A stretch of DNA of 64,000 bases, from contig NZ_BAABWJ010000001.1 in the NCBI RefSeq assembly GCF_040372805.1, forward strand, positions 806,001-870,000, read 5' to 3'. Origin of the DNA: Pseudoteredinibacter isoporae_A (GTDB taxonomy: Bacteria; Pseudomonadota; Gammaproteobacteria; Pseudomonadales; Cellvibrionaceae). The notes below the pieces were generated by a model. That model did no database searches and was not told the origin of the DNA. It was given only the letters and a program-made list of their open reading frames with translations. Below are positions 35,764-43,983 of the stretch, in pieces. The stretch's first letter is position 1; the number at the start of each line of letters is the position of its first letter. The position numbers and the translations under genes were made by a program.

Positions 35764-36780
35764 TTAAGGCAGTTGCTTAACGACTTTTAATGAGCCCAAA
35801 CCTTTGAAGGCTTTCGTAAACTCCAACACCCAGCCCAGCTCTTTTTCACTGGCCATATAGGTTGCTGTACGACCTTCGCCACCGTTGTCGGATTGCATTT
35901 GCAGCTGGATACCCGCTGACTGCAGATGCGCCTGCAACTGATCGTGTTCGGGCAAGCGCCCCAGGCTGAAATGATGTGCGCCATTGCCGTATCGACGCAA
36001 ATAATCTCGGTGGGGCGTTGGGCCTGCGACGGGCTGTAGCAATTCAATTTGCAGGTCGAACCATTGGCCATACGCCACATGTACCTCACTATAAGCCTGG
36101 CCGACCGCGCCCAGATACTGTCCATTGCTGGTCATTGGTGGTTTGAAATCCACAAACAACCAGGGCCCCAAGCCCAACAGTTGCTTCCAGGCTTTCGCCG
36201 TTTTATCCGCAGAAGCGACCACGATACCAATTTGGGCGAGGCGAGCATTGTCGAGTGGTGCGGACGCCTGCTCTTCAGTTACGTCCGCAACCCCCCAGAA
36301 CTGATTTTTCTTTGGCGAGCTTTCTGAGCTGCTCAGATACACACCCAACTGCGCGTAGCTGTCCAACCATGTTTGTTGATAAGGCTTGCTGTTCGTCAGA
36401 TGGCTGTTGTCGGACGTGGCCATTTCAAGCGTTGCCAATCGTTTGGCTGCCTGGTCCTGCAAATAGTCTGGCGCCACTTGCACATGAAAAATACCCGGAC
36501 CTCTTTGCGCCAGAAAATCCGCTACTTTACTTTGACCGTATAAGGGCTGCAGCAAATCAAAATGTTTGCCCTTGAATTCGGCACGGGCCATACGAATAGC
36601 GCCGGACGCCACATTGAGATCTATGTATTTCCACTGCTTGATGCCTAAGGCCTGTTGGTACGCCGGCAGTGCACTGGGAATGTCATCGACTACGACTCCC
36701 ACACCCAGAAAGGGAGATTCCGCTGCCCAACTGAGTTGCACCAGAAAACAACTCATCAATGTCACTATTTTTTTCATCAT
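35764..36780 (-). CDS. secreted VOC (glyoxalase-fold) protein
   Basis: The 338-residue protein has a signal peptide (KIVTLMSCFLVQLSWAAES) and two vicinal-oxygen-chelate modules: FLGVGVVVDDIPSALPAYQQ at the N-terminus and IGIVVASADKTAKAWKQLLG near 185, with NGAHHFSLGRL near 270. Exported VOC proteins are uncommon. It may be a lyase, isomerase or ring-opening enzyme in the periplasm. I start at the ATG at 36780, with AAGGAA at a good distance; the ATG at 36786 is too close. It sits inside the PQQ operon between the lyase-like and PQQ genes. Confidence 0.75.
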   Translation of the reverse strand: MMKKIVTLMSCFLVQLSWAAESPFLGVGVVVDDIPSALPAYQQALGIKQWKYIDLNVASGAIRMARAEFKGKHFDLLQPLYGQSKVADFLAQRGPGIFHVQVAPDYLQDQAAKRLATLEMATSDNSHLTNSKPYQQTWLDSYAQLGVYLSSSESSPKKNQFWGVADVTEEQASAPLDNARLAQIGIVVASADKTAKAWKQLLGLGPWLFVDFKPPMTSNGQYLGAVGQAYSEVHVAYGQWFDLQIELLQPVAGPTPHRDYLRRYGNGAHHFSLGRLPEHDQLQAHLQSAGIQLQMQSDNGGEGRTATYMASEKELGWVLEFTKAFKGLGSLKVVKQLP

Positions 36781-36797
36781 GCTCATTTCCTTAGGCT

Positions 36798-38633
36798 TCA
36801 GCGAACCGACACTTCCGTTTTAGTGGCCTTAACGCGTTCACCATTGCTTGGCTTCACGCGGATAAGCGTGGGTTGGCCACCTTCAATCTGCCAGCTGGGA
36901 AAATGGGAATTGGAGGTATAGATCGAACCGTCTTCGCCCACTTCAATATCGCGGGTAAAAGTGCGCTTGCGGGGCATGGGATACACCAGCCACTCTTCTT
37001 TATCGATATCAAAACTGAAAATAGTATCGGACTGGTTACCGTTGACCCACACCATACGTCGAGGGCGATCGATGTTGAGCGAGTAAGGCAACTCATTCAC
37101 CACCGGCAAATCGTACATGGTGAATTTTTTGGTTTTTGGGTCGTACTTCGCCAACTGAGAATCCTGGAAGGCAACGATCCATAAATTGTTATCCGCATCC
37201 ACACGCAAACGACGCGGACCTTTAAACGGGGTTTGAATCATTGAGACTTCATCCGTTTCTGGATCGATAAAACCGATATCGTCACCGTATAAGCGTGCAA
37301 ACCAGATTTTGCCGTCCGGTGCCACATCAATCCCATAAGGCATAGGCACGCCGGTGGATTTGCGATCCACTTTGGGCAGCGGGCGATCTTCAACATCCAG
37401 ACTCAAAATAAAGGGGATCGACTTAATGATCATCCACTCTTTAAATGAACGAGCGGGAAGGTTGTAAATTTTGAATTCTTTTTTATTCCTGTCCCAACTG
37501 GCAACCTGAGAAGAAACCGCCAAGGTAAACCAGATGCGACCTTTGCCGTCCGCACGGATGGTATGTGGATAATAGCCATCATCCATTTTATGCGTCGTGA
37601 ATTCTTTGGTGTGCGGATTGAATTCAATCAACGCCTGCTGCATGGACGGTGTGATAAAAATATGGCCATCTTTTGGTGATACAGCGAAAGAGTGCACCCC
37701 CATATAGTTGTACAGTTTAGGAATCATCTCACCGAAGCGATTCCCTAAAATACCACCCAGTTTGGCGCCTTTTTCGTGCGGCACTACATAGACTTTATAG
37801 TCGCCTGTCTCTGGATTAACTTCGTAAATACGGTCTTGTAAATTGTCACCCACGTAAACAAACCCATTGGGGTGTACCAGAAAATCATGCATTTGCGAGA
37901 ACGCATCCCCAATGGGGTACTCGATAATTTCAACACCGGACAAGGTGTCGGACCAAGGGCGCGGCTCAAGTAGATTCTCGAAATTCGCGTTCAGTTTTTT
38001 GTATTGGCGACTCAACACTCCAGCCAAACGTTCTTTATCTTCATCGGCAACACGGGCACCGTATTTGCCCATACGGTTGATGATGTCCAACCACTGCTCG
38101 GGGCTTCGCTCAGCACGCATGAACGCGGAGCCCTGCTGATGGCAGAAAGCACAGTTCAACTGGAAATGCTTTTTCAGTTCCTGATCGCCTTCAAAATCCA
38201 TGGCATTGATCCACACATTGCTGGGCTTATCCTCGGCCAGAGATTTGGGATCCTTATTGGCCTGGAGGCGGATGGTGATTTCAGTGTCTGCATCCTGTTG
38301 GCTGAGTAACCGGTCCTGATAGCCTGGCTTACGCACCCGATACGTTACCGTGCCCGAATTTCCAACCAGAGAATCAAACAAAACCTTACCGGTTTTATCG
38401 CTGAAACGGTTGTGTTCCAAAGCCATCGTATTCGCTATCCCATGGGGGCTGTAACCGTTGTCACTCAGGTCCTGTTGGGGCTTATCGTCTAACAATCGGC
38501 TCACCATGGCAGTTGCCAATGGCTTGCCATCCTGGTCAGTGACAGTAATTTCAGGCTTGGCCAGAACGATGCTGGACATCGACAGCACACTTGAGGTGGC
38601 CAAAGTAATCAGGGCTTTGGTGTACAGGCGCAT
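36798..38633 (-). CDS. exported c-heme protein with streptogramin-lyase-type beta-propeller
   Basis: This 611-residue protein has a signal peptide ending near IVLA, a carboxypeptidase-regulatory-like/Ig-type domain (about 27-125, ITVTDQDGKPLATAMVSRLL), a c-type heme site CAFCH at 161-165, and a Vgb-like propeller (about 230-600) with repeats FVYVGDNLQDRIYEVNPETG, GRIWFTLAVSSQ, GKIWFARLYGDDIGFIDP and NNLWIVAFQDSQLAKYDP. Virginiamycin B lyase itself lacks heme, so the propeller here is more likely a sensor or redox scaffold. It is the first gene of the operon, 97 bases from the divergent araC-like regulator. Confidence 0.8.
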   Translation of the reverse strand: MRLYTKALITLATSSVLSMSSIVLAKPEITVTDQDGKPLATAMVSRLLDDKPQQDLSDNGYSPHGIANTMALEHNRFSDKTGKVLFDSLVGNSGTVTYRVRKPGYQDRLLSQQDADTEITIRLQANKDPKSLAEDKPSNVWINAMDFEGDQELKKHFQLNCAFCHQQGSAFMRAERSPEQWLDIINRMGKYGARVADEDKERLAGVLSRQYKKLNANFENLLEPRPWSDTLSGVEIIEYPIGDAFSQMHDFLVHPNGFVYVGDNLQDRIYEVNPETGDYKVYVVPHEKGAKLGGILGNRFGEMIPKLYNYMGVHSFAVSPKDGHIFITPSMQQALIEFNPHTKEFTTHKMDDGYYPHTIRADGKGRIWFTLAVSSQVASWDRNKKEFKIYNLPARSFKEWMIIKSIPFILSLDVEDRPLPKVDRKSTGVPMPYGIDVAPDGKIWFARLYGDDIGFIDPETDEVSMIQTPFKGPRRLRVDADNNLWIVAFQDSQLAKYDPKTKKFTMYDLPVVNELPYSLNIDRPRRMVWVNGNQSDTIFSFDIDKEEWLVYPMPRKRTFTRDIEVGEDGSIYTSNSHFPSWQIEGGQPTLIRVKPSNGERVKATKTEVSVR

Positions 38634-38730
38634 ACAGGGCTCCTCTCATTATTTTTATAGAGGCCTACATGCTAGCAATCTGGAGGATTTACATTTGACA
38701 TTTAAACACTAGAGATTGACACTTAAGACC

Positions 38731-39759
38731 ATGAGCAATGCCATCATCAATCCTTTACAGGTACGCGCCAGCAATTTATACGGTTTTGACCAGGCCGTGC
38801 GCAGCCTGGGGGGTGACCACCGGCCACTATTCGAAGAATTGAAGCTGGATCCAGGGCTGATCGAGCGGCCGAATGACCTGTTCGCTTTTGTGGATTTTAA
38901 TCGCTTGCTGAATCTCGGTGCCGAACGCCTGGATTGTCCCTATTTCGGTGTTTTATGCGCGAAAATGCACGAAAGCGCCCCGTTTGATACCTTCTTGCAA
39001 ATCATTAAGCGCAGCCCCAATCTCGCGGCCGCCCAGGAGCTGTCAGAGCGCTACCGGGGCTTGGAATCAGAGGTCACTTTTTTTAAAGTCGTGGTGGAAG
39101 AGGGGCTCGCCATTGTTCACCGCTTCTACAATGCTCCCTTCCACTTCGATACCCGCCAGCATCGTTTTTTTACCCTGACCCGAGCTTTTGTCCTGGGGCA
39201 ATTGCTGCTACGGGAAGACTGGCGGCCACAGTCCATCAGTTTTTCCTTTTCACAACCTGGCCCAGGCCCCTATGAACGCCTATTCGGCACGCCGGTGTAT
39301 TTTAACCGCGAAGCGGACAGCTACTGTTTTCCCGAAGAGGATTTATATCTGCCCCTTCGCAGTTCAGACGAAGAGCTTCTCGATATTTTGCAAAACCATG
39401 CAGATCAATTGAAAAAACATTTTGAGCTCGGCGGTCAACTGAAAACCGTTGTACGCAAATTGATTCAGCAGGGCCTGAGTAGCGGCAATGCGGATTTAAA
39501 CAAGATGTCAGAATTATTAAACATGCACCCCCGCGCACTGCAGCGAGGTTTATTGAAAGAGGGAATCAGCTTTAAGGCCTTGTTGTTACAGACAAGAATG
39601 GAGATTGCACAGGAACTGCTGCTGAACTCGGATATACTGTTGACGGAAATTTCAGAGTTGATTGCGTACAGTGAATTGAGCGCTTTTTCGCGGGCCTTTA
39701 AGCGTTACTCCACGCTATCACCCGAAGAGTGGCGAAAGCGTACTCTGGAAGCGACTTGA
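38731..39759 (+). CDS. AraC-family regulator (OruR/ArgR-type N-terminal domain)
   Basis: The 342-residue regulator has an N-terminal arabinose-binding-like domain (about 20-210, NLYGFDQAVRSLGGDHRPLF, FVDFNRLLNLGAERLDCPYF) and a C-terminal AraC double helix-turn-helix (about 240-340) with MSELLNMHPRALQRGLLKEG and ISELIAYSELSAFSRAFKRY. The start could be ATG 38731 or the in-frame TTG at 38716; ribosome sites are weak for both. It diverges from the PQQ/VOC operon and is the obvious regulator of that pathway, probably activated by its substrate. The stop overlaps a 13-bp inverted repeat. Confidence 0.88.
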   Translation: MSNAIINPLQVRASNLYGFDQAVRSLGGDHRPLFEELKLDPGLIERPNDLFAFVDFNRLLNLGAERLDCPYFGVLCAKMHESAPFDTFLQIIKRSPNLAAAQELSERYRGLESEVTFFKVVVEEGLAIVHRFYNAPFHFDTRQHRFFTLTRAFVLGQLLLREDWRPQSISFSFSQPGPGPYERLFGTPVYFNREADSYCFPEEDLYLPLRSSDEELLDILQNHADQLKKHFELGGQLKTVVRKLIQQGLSSGNADLNKMSELLNMHPRALQRGLLKEGISFKALLLQTRMEIAQELLLNSDILLTEISELIAYSELSAFSRAFKRYSTLSPEEWRKRTLEAT

Positions 39760-39795
39760 TAGTGTTCCTGCTATACCCACAACAGGAACACTATC
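39758..39795. terminator. shared hairpin between araC-like gene and cysH
   Basis: Perfect 13-bp arms (GATAGTGTTCCTG and CAGGAACACTATC) enclose a 12-base loop. The left arm starts within the AraC stop codon. No T-run follows on either strand, so this is a 3'-end stabiliser or a weak terminator rather than a classic one. Confidence 0.6.
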
Positions 39796-39806
39796 CAAGC
39801 TAATCA

Positions 39807-40421
39807 TTAGCGGGTGTGCAAACCACACTCGCGATTGGCCAATGCTTTGGTTGGATCGTAGTAGTTTTCTTCGTTCGGCAAATCATTTTCCTGCAAATAT
39901 TCTGCAAGTGCTTCATCACTGTAATGAAAGAATGGTGACACTTTAATCACGCCATCACTACTGACAGAAACAATATCCAAAGTTTGACGCAAAGCGGTTT
40001 GGTGCTTACGCAAATTGGTAAACCACACTTCAGGTTGGTGCTCACTCATCGCACGATTAAACGGTTCCAGTTTGAACTGCTCAGTAAATTCAGCGTGCTC
40101 AGGCTCATCCACCATTGGAATGCCACCCATTACAGCATCGCGACGGGCCGCGCTGACTTTCGGTGTATACACATCCAGATTGAGATCAAAACGCTTGATG
40201 ACTTTATCCGCAAATTGATACGTCGCTTTCAGCGCGTAACCGGAATCGATCCAGACCACCGGCACATTCGGGTCTTGCGCGCACACGGCATGAATAATTG
40301 ATGCCTCACCTGGCCCAAAGTTGGTGGTTAAAATCGATTTTTTACCCAAGCCTAAGGCCCATTTAACAATGTCGGCCGGACTGGCTGAGGCTAACTCTTG
40401 GTTAATCGCCTGAAGATCCAT
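39807..40421 (-). CDS. cysH: phosphoadenosine phosphosulfate reductase
   Basis: The 204-residue protein reduces PAPS to sulfite with thioredoxin in sulfate assimilation. It shows the PP-motif-like TTNFGPGEASIIHAV, IDSGYALKATYQFAD and, at the very end, ECGLHTR with the catalytic Cys. The two CC pairs that hold a 4Fe-4S cluster in APS reductases are absent (QTALRQTLDIV at that place), pointing to the PAPS-specific, cluster-free type. It is about 40 residues shorter than E. coli CysH, mainly at the N-terminus. No other cys gene is nearby. Confidence 0.92.
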   Translation of the reverse strand: MDLQAINQELASASPADIVKWALGLGKKSILTTNFGPGEASIIHAVCAQDPNVPVVWIDSGYALKATYQFADKVIKRFDLNLDVYTPKVSAARRDAVMGGIPMVDEPEHAEFTEQFKLEPFNRAMSEHQPEVWFTNLRKHQTALRQTLDIVSVSSDGVIKVSPFFHYSDEALAEYLQENDLPNEENYYDPTKALANRECGLHTR

Positions 40422-40618
40422 GATTCTGTTACCTTACTAAAACAAGGTGGAGGATGGTAAACCAAGGAAGTAGCGATGCAAAATGACCTTTAACCATAAG
40501 TTAAAGGCTTTTAGCTATATAGGTCGTTAAAATGCGAATCCAAACAATAACATCACTAACCGTTTATATAGTGAGTCTGGTAGAATCCAACTCAATTGCC
40601 ACCCTAGTTAAGCTGTAG

Positions 40619-41623
40619 ATGGGGGCAGCCTGTGTTAACCCTGACAAATGCAATAACAATATGGCTAGCCTGATTAATGTCCAGAGCAAACAGCTCTGTC
40701 ACTTATTACCACATCACACTTTTGGTCGCCGGGAAGATAAGGTAGATACCTTTCTCGATGCTCCGCAAATATCCAAAATCCATGCTTCCATCGAATGGGA
40801 TGGCGCGCAGTGGTTACTCAAGGATATCAGCCGCAATGGTGTGTGGGTGGACGGCAAGAAGATTGAAAGTCAACAAAACTACCCCATTCAGGCCGGACAA
40901 TTAATCCAGTTCGTCAGCAAGGAACTGCGCTTTTTGGTGGAAGATATTTCCGCCCCCGACAGTTATATCGTCCCCCAGCACAGCCGCGATGGAGCCATTC
41001 CCATGAGCGAGCTAATGTTGCTGCCCGACGATGAAAACCCCAAGCTGGCGCTGCATCTGTCCCCGGATAACCATCAGTGGCTTCTAGAATCGCTCGACGA
41101 ATCCCACGAAGTACGAGAACTTAAGCACGGCGATGAAATCGTGCTTGGGGATTTTCGCTGGGTACTTCACCTCACCGACAAGTCGAACTCCCCAACCATG
41201 GTCATCGACGCTGACTGGTCTGTGGATAATTTTCTGTTTCGCTTTAATACCACTCAGGATGAGGAAAATACCAGCCTGATCCTCAGTAATGGTGGCAATC
41301 AATGCGATCTGGGTGAGCGCAGCCATCACTATGTGCTTTTGCATTTGGCTCGCTGCCGAGCTATCGATGAAGCCAAGGGCATCAATGAATACGATCAGGG
41401 TTGGATCGACAACAATCTCCTGTGCCGGGAAATGGGCATGGACCTGGCCCATATCAACATTCAGCTCTACCGTCTGCGTAAACAGTTGAGCGATGCCATG
41501 CCAGACTTAATCGGCATTAACAAACTGGTGGAACGCAAACGCGGCAAACTGCGTTTTGGCCGAGCACCTTTTCAGATTTTCAAAAGCGGTGAATTATTGA
41601 CCGAACTCAAGCGCGCCGTTTAA
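40619..41623 (+). CDS. FHA-domain protein with C-terminal winged-helix-like region
   Basis: The 334-residue protein has an N-terminal forkhead-associated domain (about 28-110) with HTFGRREDK, APQISKIHASIEW, KDISRNGVWVDG and LIQF, matching the Gly-Arg, Ser-His and Asn-Gly phosphothreonine-binding loops. A middle strand-rich part follows and then a helical part (about 215-334) with LGERSHHYVLLHLARCRA and AHINIQLYRLRKQLSDAM, resembling a winged helix. This layout suggests reading a Ser/Thr-kinase signal and giving a DNA or protein output. The start is ATG 40619 or 40661; neither has a good ribosome site. Confidence 0.8.
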   Translation: MGAACVNPDKCNNNMASLINVQSKQLCHLLPHHTFGRREDKVDTFLDAPQISKIHASIEWDGAQWLLKDISRNGVWVDGKKIESQQNYPIQAGQLIQFVSKELRFLVEDISAPDSYIVPQHSRDGAIPMSELMLLPDDENPKLALHLSPDNHQWLLESLDESHEVRELKHGDEIVLGDFRWVLHLTDKSNSPTMVIDADWSVDNFLFRFNTTQDEENTSLILSNGGNQCDLGERSHHYVLLHLARCRAIDEAKGINEYDQGWIDNNLLCREMGMDLAHINIQLYRLRKQLSDAMPDLIGINKLVERKRGKLRFGRAPFQIFKSGELLTELKRAV

Positions 41624-41755
41624 CTCTTTTCAACCCACACCTTCTTTTCCCGGTTAGCCTCATGAGTGTAAAAACTCGTAAAGCGGCCGGAATTTGCCTC
41701 CATTTGCGGTGATCCCTCGTCTAACATCGGGAATACATCATTTATGGAGTCGACT

Positions 41756-42076
41756 ATGTTAAAGACCACTACCACCAATATTGAAGGCCAAACCATCGAT
41801 ACGTATTTGGATATCGTTGTGGGTGAAGCCATTTTGGGTGCAAACATTTTCAAGGACATTTTCGGCATGGTGCGCGATGTTGTCGGTGGACGTTCAAACG
41901 CCTATGAGCAGGAGATGGGCAAGGCCAGAGAGATTGCCTTTCAGGAAATGGAAGCCAAAGCCCGAGCCGCTGGTGCAGACGCCATTGTGGGTATCGATAT
42001 TGATTACGAGGTTGTCGGTCAAGGCGGCAGCATGATGATGGTCAGCGTCAGCGGCACGGCCGTTAAGTTGAAGTAA
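41756..42076 (+). CDS. YbjQ/UPF0145 family protein
   Basis: The 106-residue protein matches the YbjQ heavy-metal-binding-like family: an N-terminal strand TTTTNIEGQTIDTYLDIVVGEAI, the middle helix YEQEMGKAREIAFQEMEAKA with AAGADAIVGIDIDYEVV, and MMMVSVSGTAVKL at the end. These form pentameric beta-sandwich-like assemblies of unclear role. GGAG lies 8 bases before ATG 41756; the ATG at 41744 would overlap that site. Confidence 0.9.
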   Translation: MLKTTTTNIEGQTIDTYLDIVVGEAILGANIFKDIFGMVRDVVGGRSNAYEQEMGKAREIAFQEMEAKARAAGADAIVGIDIDYEVVGQGGSMMMVSVSGTAVKLK

Positions 42077-42110
42077 ACACCGGCTCTGACGATTCAGTGC
42101 GGGACGGACC

Positions 42111-42220
42111 AAAAGCGGGCAGGAGGCCGCGCTTTTCCGTTCCGAATGCTGCATCCATGCAGCCACCCGTTCCATCCAGGAGCCTAGTCACTCCAAATCA
42201 CGACCTCCAGCCCACTTTTT
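42111..42220. repeat. dispersed hairpin repeat, copy 2
   Basis: The core at 42137-42195 is the same as copy 1 (23961-24017) except at two positions and contains GCTGCATCCATGCAGC. The 26-base arms on either side (42111-42136 and about 42195-42220) pair with each other at 20 of 26 positions but are unrelated to the arms of copy 1. It lies between convergent ybjQ and DJ-1 genes, again at a 3' end. Confidence 0.85.
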
Positions 42221-42259
42221 ACTTCTTTCCAAGCTTGTAAAGCCTCAACAATATTATCT

Positions 42260-42910
42260 TTAGCTCTGCAATCCCTGACTAACACTCAAATACCGGTTTA
42301 ATACCGCATCGACAATCTCTGGCCGAGCTTGATCCGGGGTCCCTGAAGAAAAGGGCGCCTGGGGGTTGTACTCCAGCGCCAATTGCACTGCTTCCGCCAC
42401 ATCGCGGCCCGCAAGGTTTTCCAACAGCGCCAAGCCAAAATCGATTCCAGCCGTTACACCACCTCCGCTGGCAACCCCTTCATCAATCACATAGCGCGCT
42501 TTCACCACCTCAACTCCCATGGTTTTCAAGGCATCCAGTGCTGCCCAATGAGTGGTTGCGCGCTTACCTTCCAGCAGGCCCGCGGCCGCCAATACCAAAG
42601 AACCGGTACAGACGCTGGTAATCCACTGAGCATTTTGGGCTTTATTTTTGAGGAAGCTCAGAACGGTCTGGTTTTCCATCAGCTCCAAGGTGGGCAGACC
42701 GCCGCCTGGAACGAAGAGAATATCGGGCTCACTGAAGCAGTTATCGAAGCTGTGGCTGGGCATGATGCCTGCGACAGTGTCGGTGGGAACCACCTCGTGA
42801 TTTTTCCACACCACCTGAATTTCCGCCTCTGGCCACTGCGACCACACCTGCAATGGGCCCAGGAAATCCAATGGGGTCATGCCGGGATAGATCAACATCA
42901 ATATCTTCAT
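42260..42910 (-). CDS. DJ-1/PfpI family protein, isonitrile-hydratase-like
   Basis: This 216-residue protein has the class-I amidotransferase-like fold with the nucleophile elbow VCTGSLVLAAAGLL (Cys about 101), LDFLGPLQVWSQW, FVPGGGLPTLELM and ATTHWAALDALKTMG. This pattern matches the isonitrile hydratase/DJ-1 subgroup. The ATG at 42910 is preceded by AGGAG. It is divergent from the GlxA-type regulator 90 bases away, which has the same DJ-1 fold as sensor, so this gene is the probable target. Confidence 0.85.
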   Translation of the reverse strand: MKILMLIYPGMTPLDFLGPLQVWSQWPEAEIQVVWKNHEVVPTDTVAGIMPSHSFDNCFSEPDILFVPGGGLPTLELMENQTVLSFLKNKAQNAQWITSVCTGSLVLAAAGLLEGKRATTHWAALDALKTMGVEVVKARYVIDEGVASGGGVTAGIDFGLALLENLAGRDVAEAVQLALEYNPQAPFSSGTPDQARPEIVDAVLNRYLSVSQGLQS

Positions 42911-43000
42911 GGTCAACTCCTGTGTGAGCTCTGATTTGAGGCTCATGATTGAGATAAGCTCACCATAGCAATTACGTGAAATGGCCGTTATGATAATCAG

Positions 43001-43972
43001 ATGTCAAATTCTGCCAAACAGATTTATATTCTTTGCTACCCGGGCTTCCAATTATTGGATGTCGCGGGCCCCGCGGATGTCTTTGCCCAGGCAAATCAGG
43101 AACTCGGTAAAGAGGTGTATACGCTGCGCTATATCGCTGAAGAAGAAAAACTCGCCAGTGCTTCGGGCCTGCCTATTGTTTGCGAGCCGCTGTCGGTCTG
43201 CGAGGCTCCGGTGGATTACTTGTTTGTGCCCGGCGCCAATGCCGACCCCTTATTTGCTGCCAGTGAAAGAGAGGCGTTTATTTCCTGGATTGCCGAAGTG
43301 GCTCCTCACGCTGACACTCTCTGTTCAGTATGCAGCGGCAGCCTGTTGCTCGCCAAAGCCGGTTTGCTGGAAGGTAAGCGTATTACCAGTCACTGGGCGG
43401 CACTTTCCCACTTAGAACAAATGTGTCCTGCCAGCACCGTGCTTGAAAATAATCTTTATGTGAACGATGGCCAGCTATGGACCTCGGCTGGTGTGTTAGC
43501 CGGCGTAGACATGGCCCTGGCCCTGGTCGCCCGAGATCACAATCATTCTCTGGCCTTAAGAATTGCCAAAAACCTTCTGGCTTTTATGTTCAGAGAAGGG
43601 CACCAGCCGCAACTGTCGCTGCCCATCAGCTTGCAGGAAAAAGCCTCGGATACCAGTTTACTCAAATTGATTAAATGGTTGCAGGACAATCTGGCAGAAC
43701 CCATCAACGTCGAAGCCATGGCGGATCACATGGCGACCTCAGTGCGCAGCCTTCATCGCTATTGCCAGGACAGCTTGCATCTCTCACCGGCAAAAATGTT
43801 TAATGAATTACGACTGGAACAAGCCAAAACCTTACTCGGCGATAAAGATATCCCCATCAAACAGATCGCCAGCGAATGCGGCTTTGCAGACAGCTCAGCG
43901 TTTTCAAAAGCCTTTAGCCAGAGACATCAGCTTTCGCCTCTGCAGTATCGACATCGTTTGTATGGGGTATAG
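43001..43972 (+). CDS. GlxA-family transcriptional regulator (DJ-1 domain plus AraC HTH)
   Basis: The 323-residue regulator has an N-terminal DJ-1/PfpI domain (about 5-190; YPGFQLLDVAGPADVF, VCSGSLLLAKAGLLEG, TSHWAALSHLEQM) and a C-terminal AraC HTH (about 222-320; INVEAMADHMATSVRSLHRY and IKQIASECGFADSSAFSKAF). The sensing domain is homologous to the divergent enzyme at 42910, a common arrangement in which a duplicated enzyme fold senses the substrate. It probably controls the shared intergenic promoters. Confidence 0.9.
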   Translation: MSNSAKQIYILCYPGFQLLDVAGPADVFAQANQELGKEVYTLRYIAEEEKLASASGLPIVCEPLSVCEAPVDYLFVPGANADPLFAASEREAFISWIAEVAPHADTLCSVCSGSLLLAKAGLLEGKRITSHWAALSHLEQMCPASTVLENNLYVNDGQLWTSAGVLAGVDMALALVARDHNHSLALRIAKNLLAFMFREGHQPQLSLPISLQEKASDTSLLKLIKWLQDNLAEPINVEAMADHMATSVRSLHRYCQDSLHLSPAKMFNELRLEQAKTLLGDKDIPIKQIASECGFADSSAFSKAFSQRHQLSPLQYRHRLYGV

Positions 43973-43983
43973 CTTAACACCAT

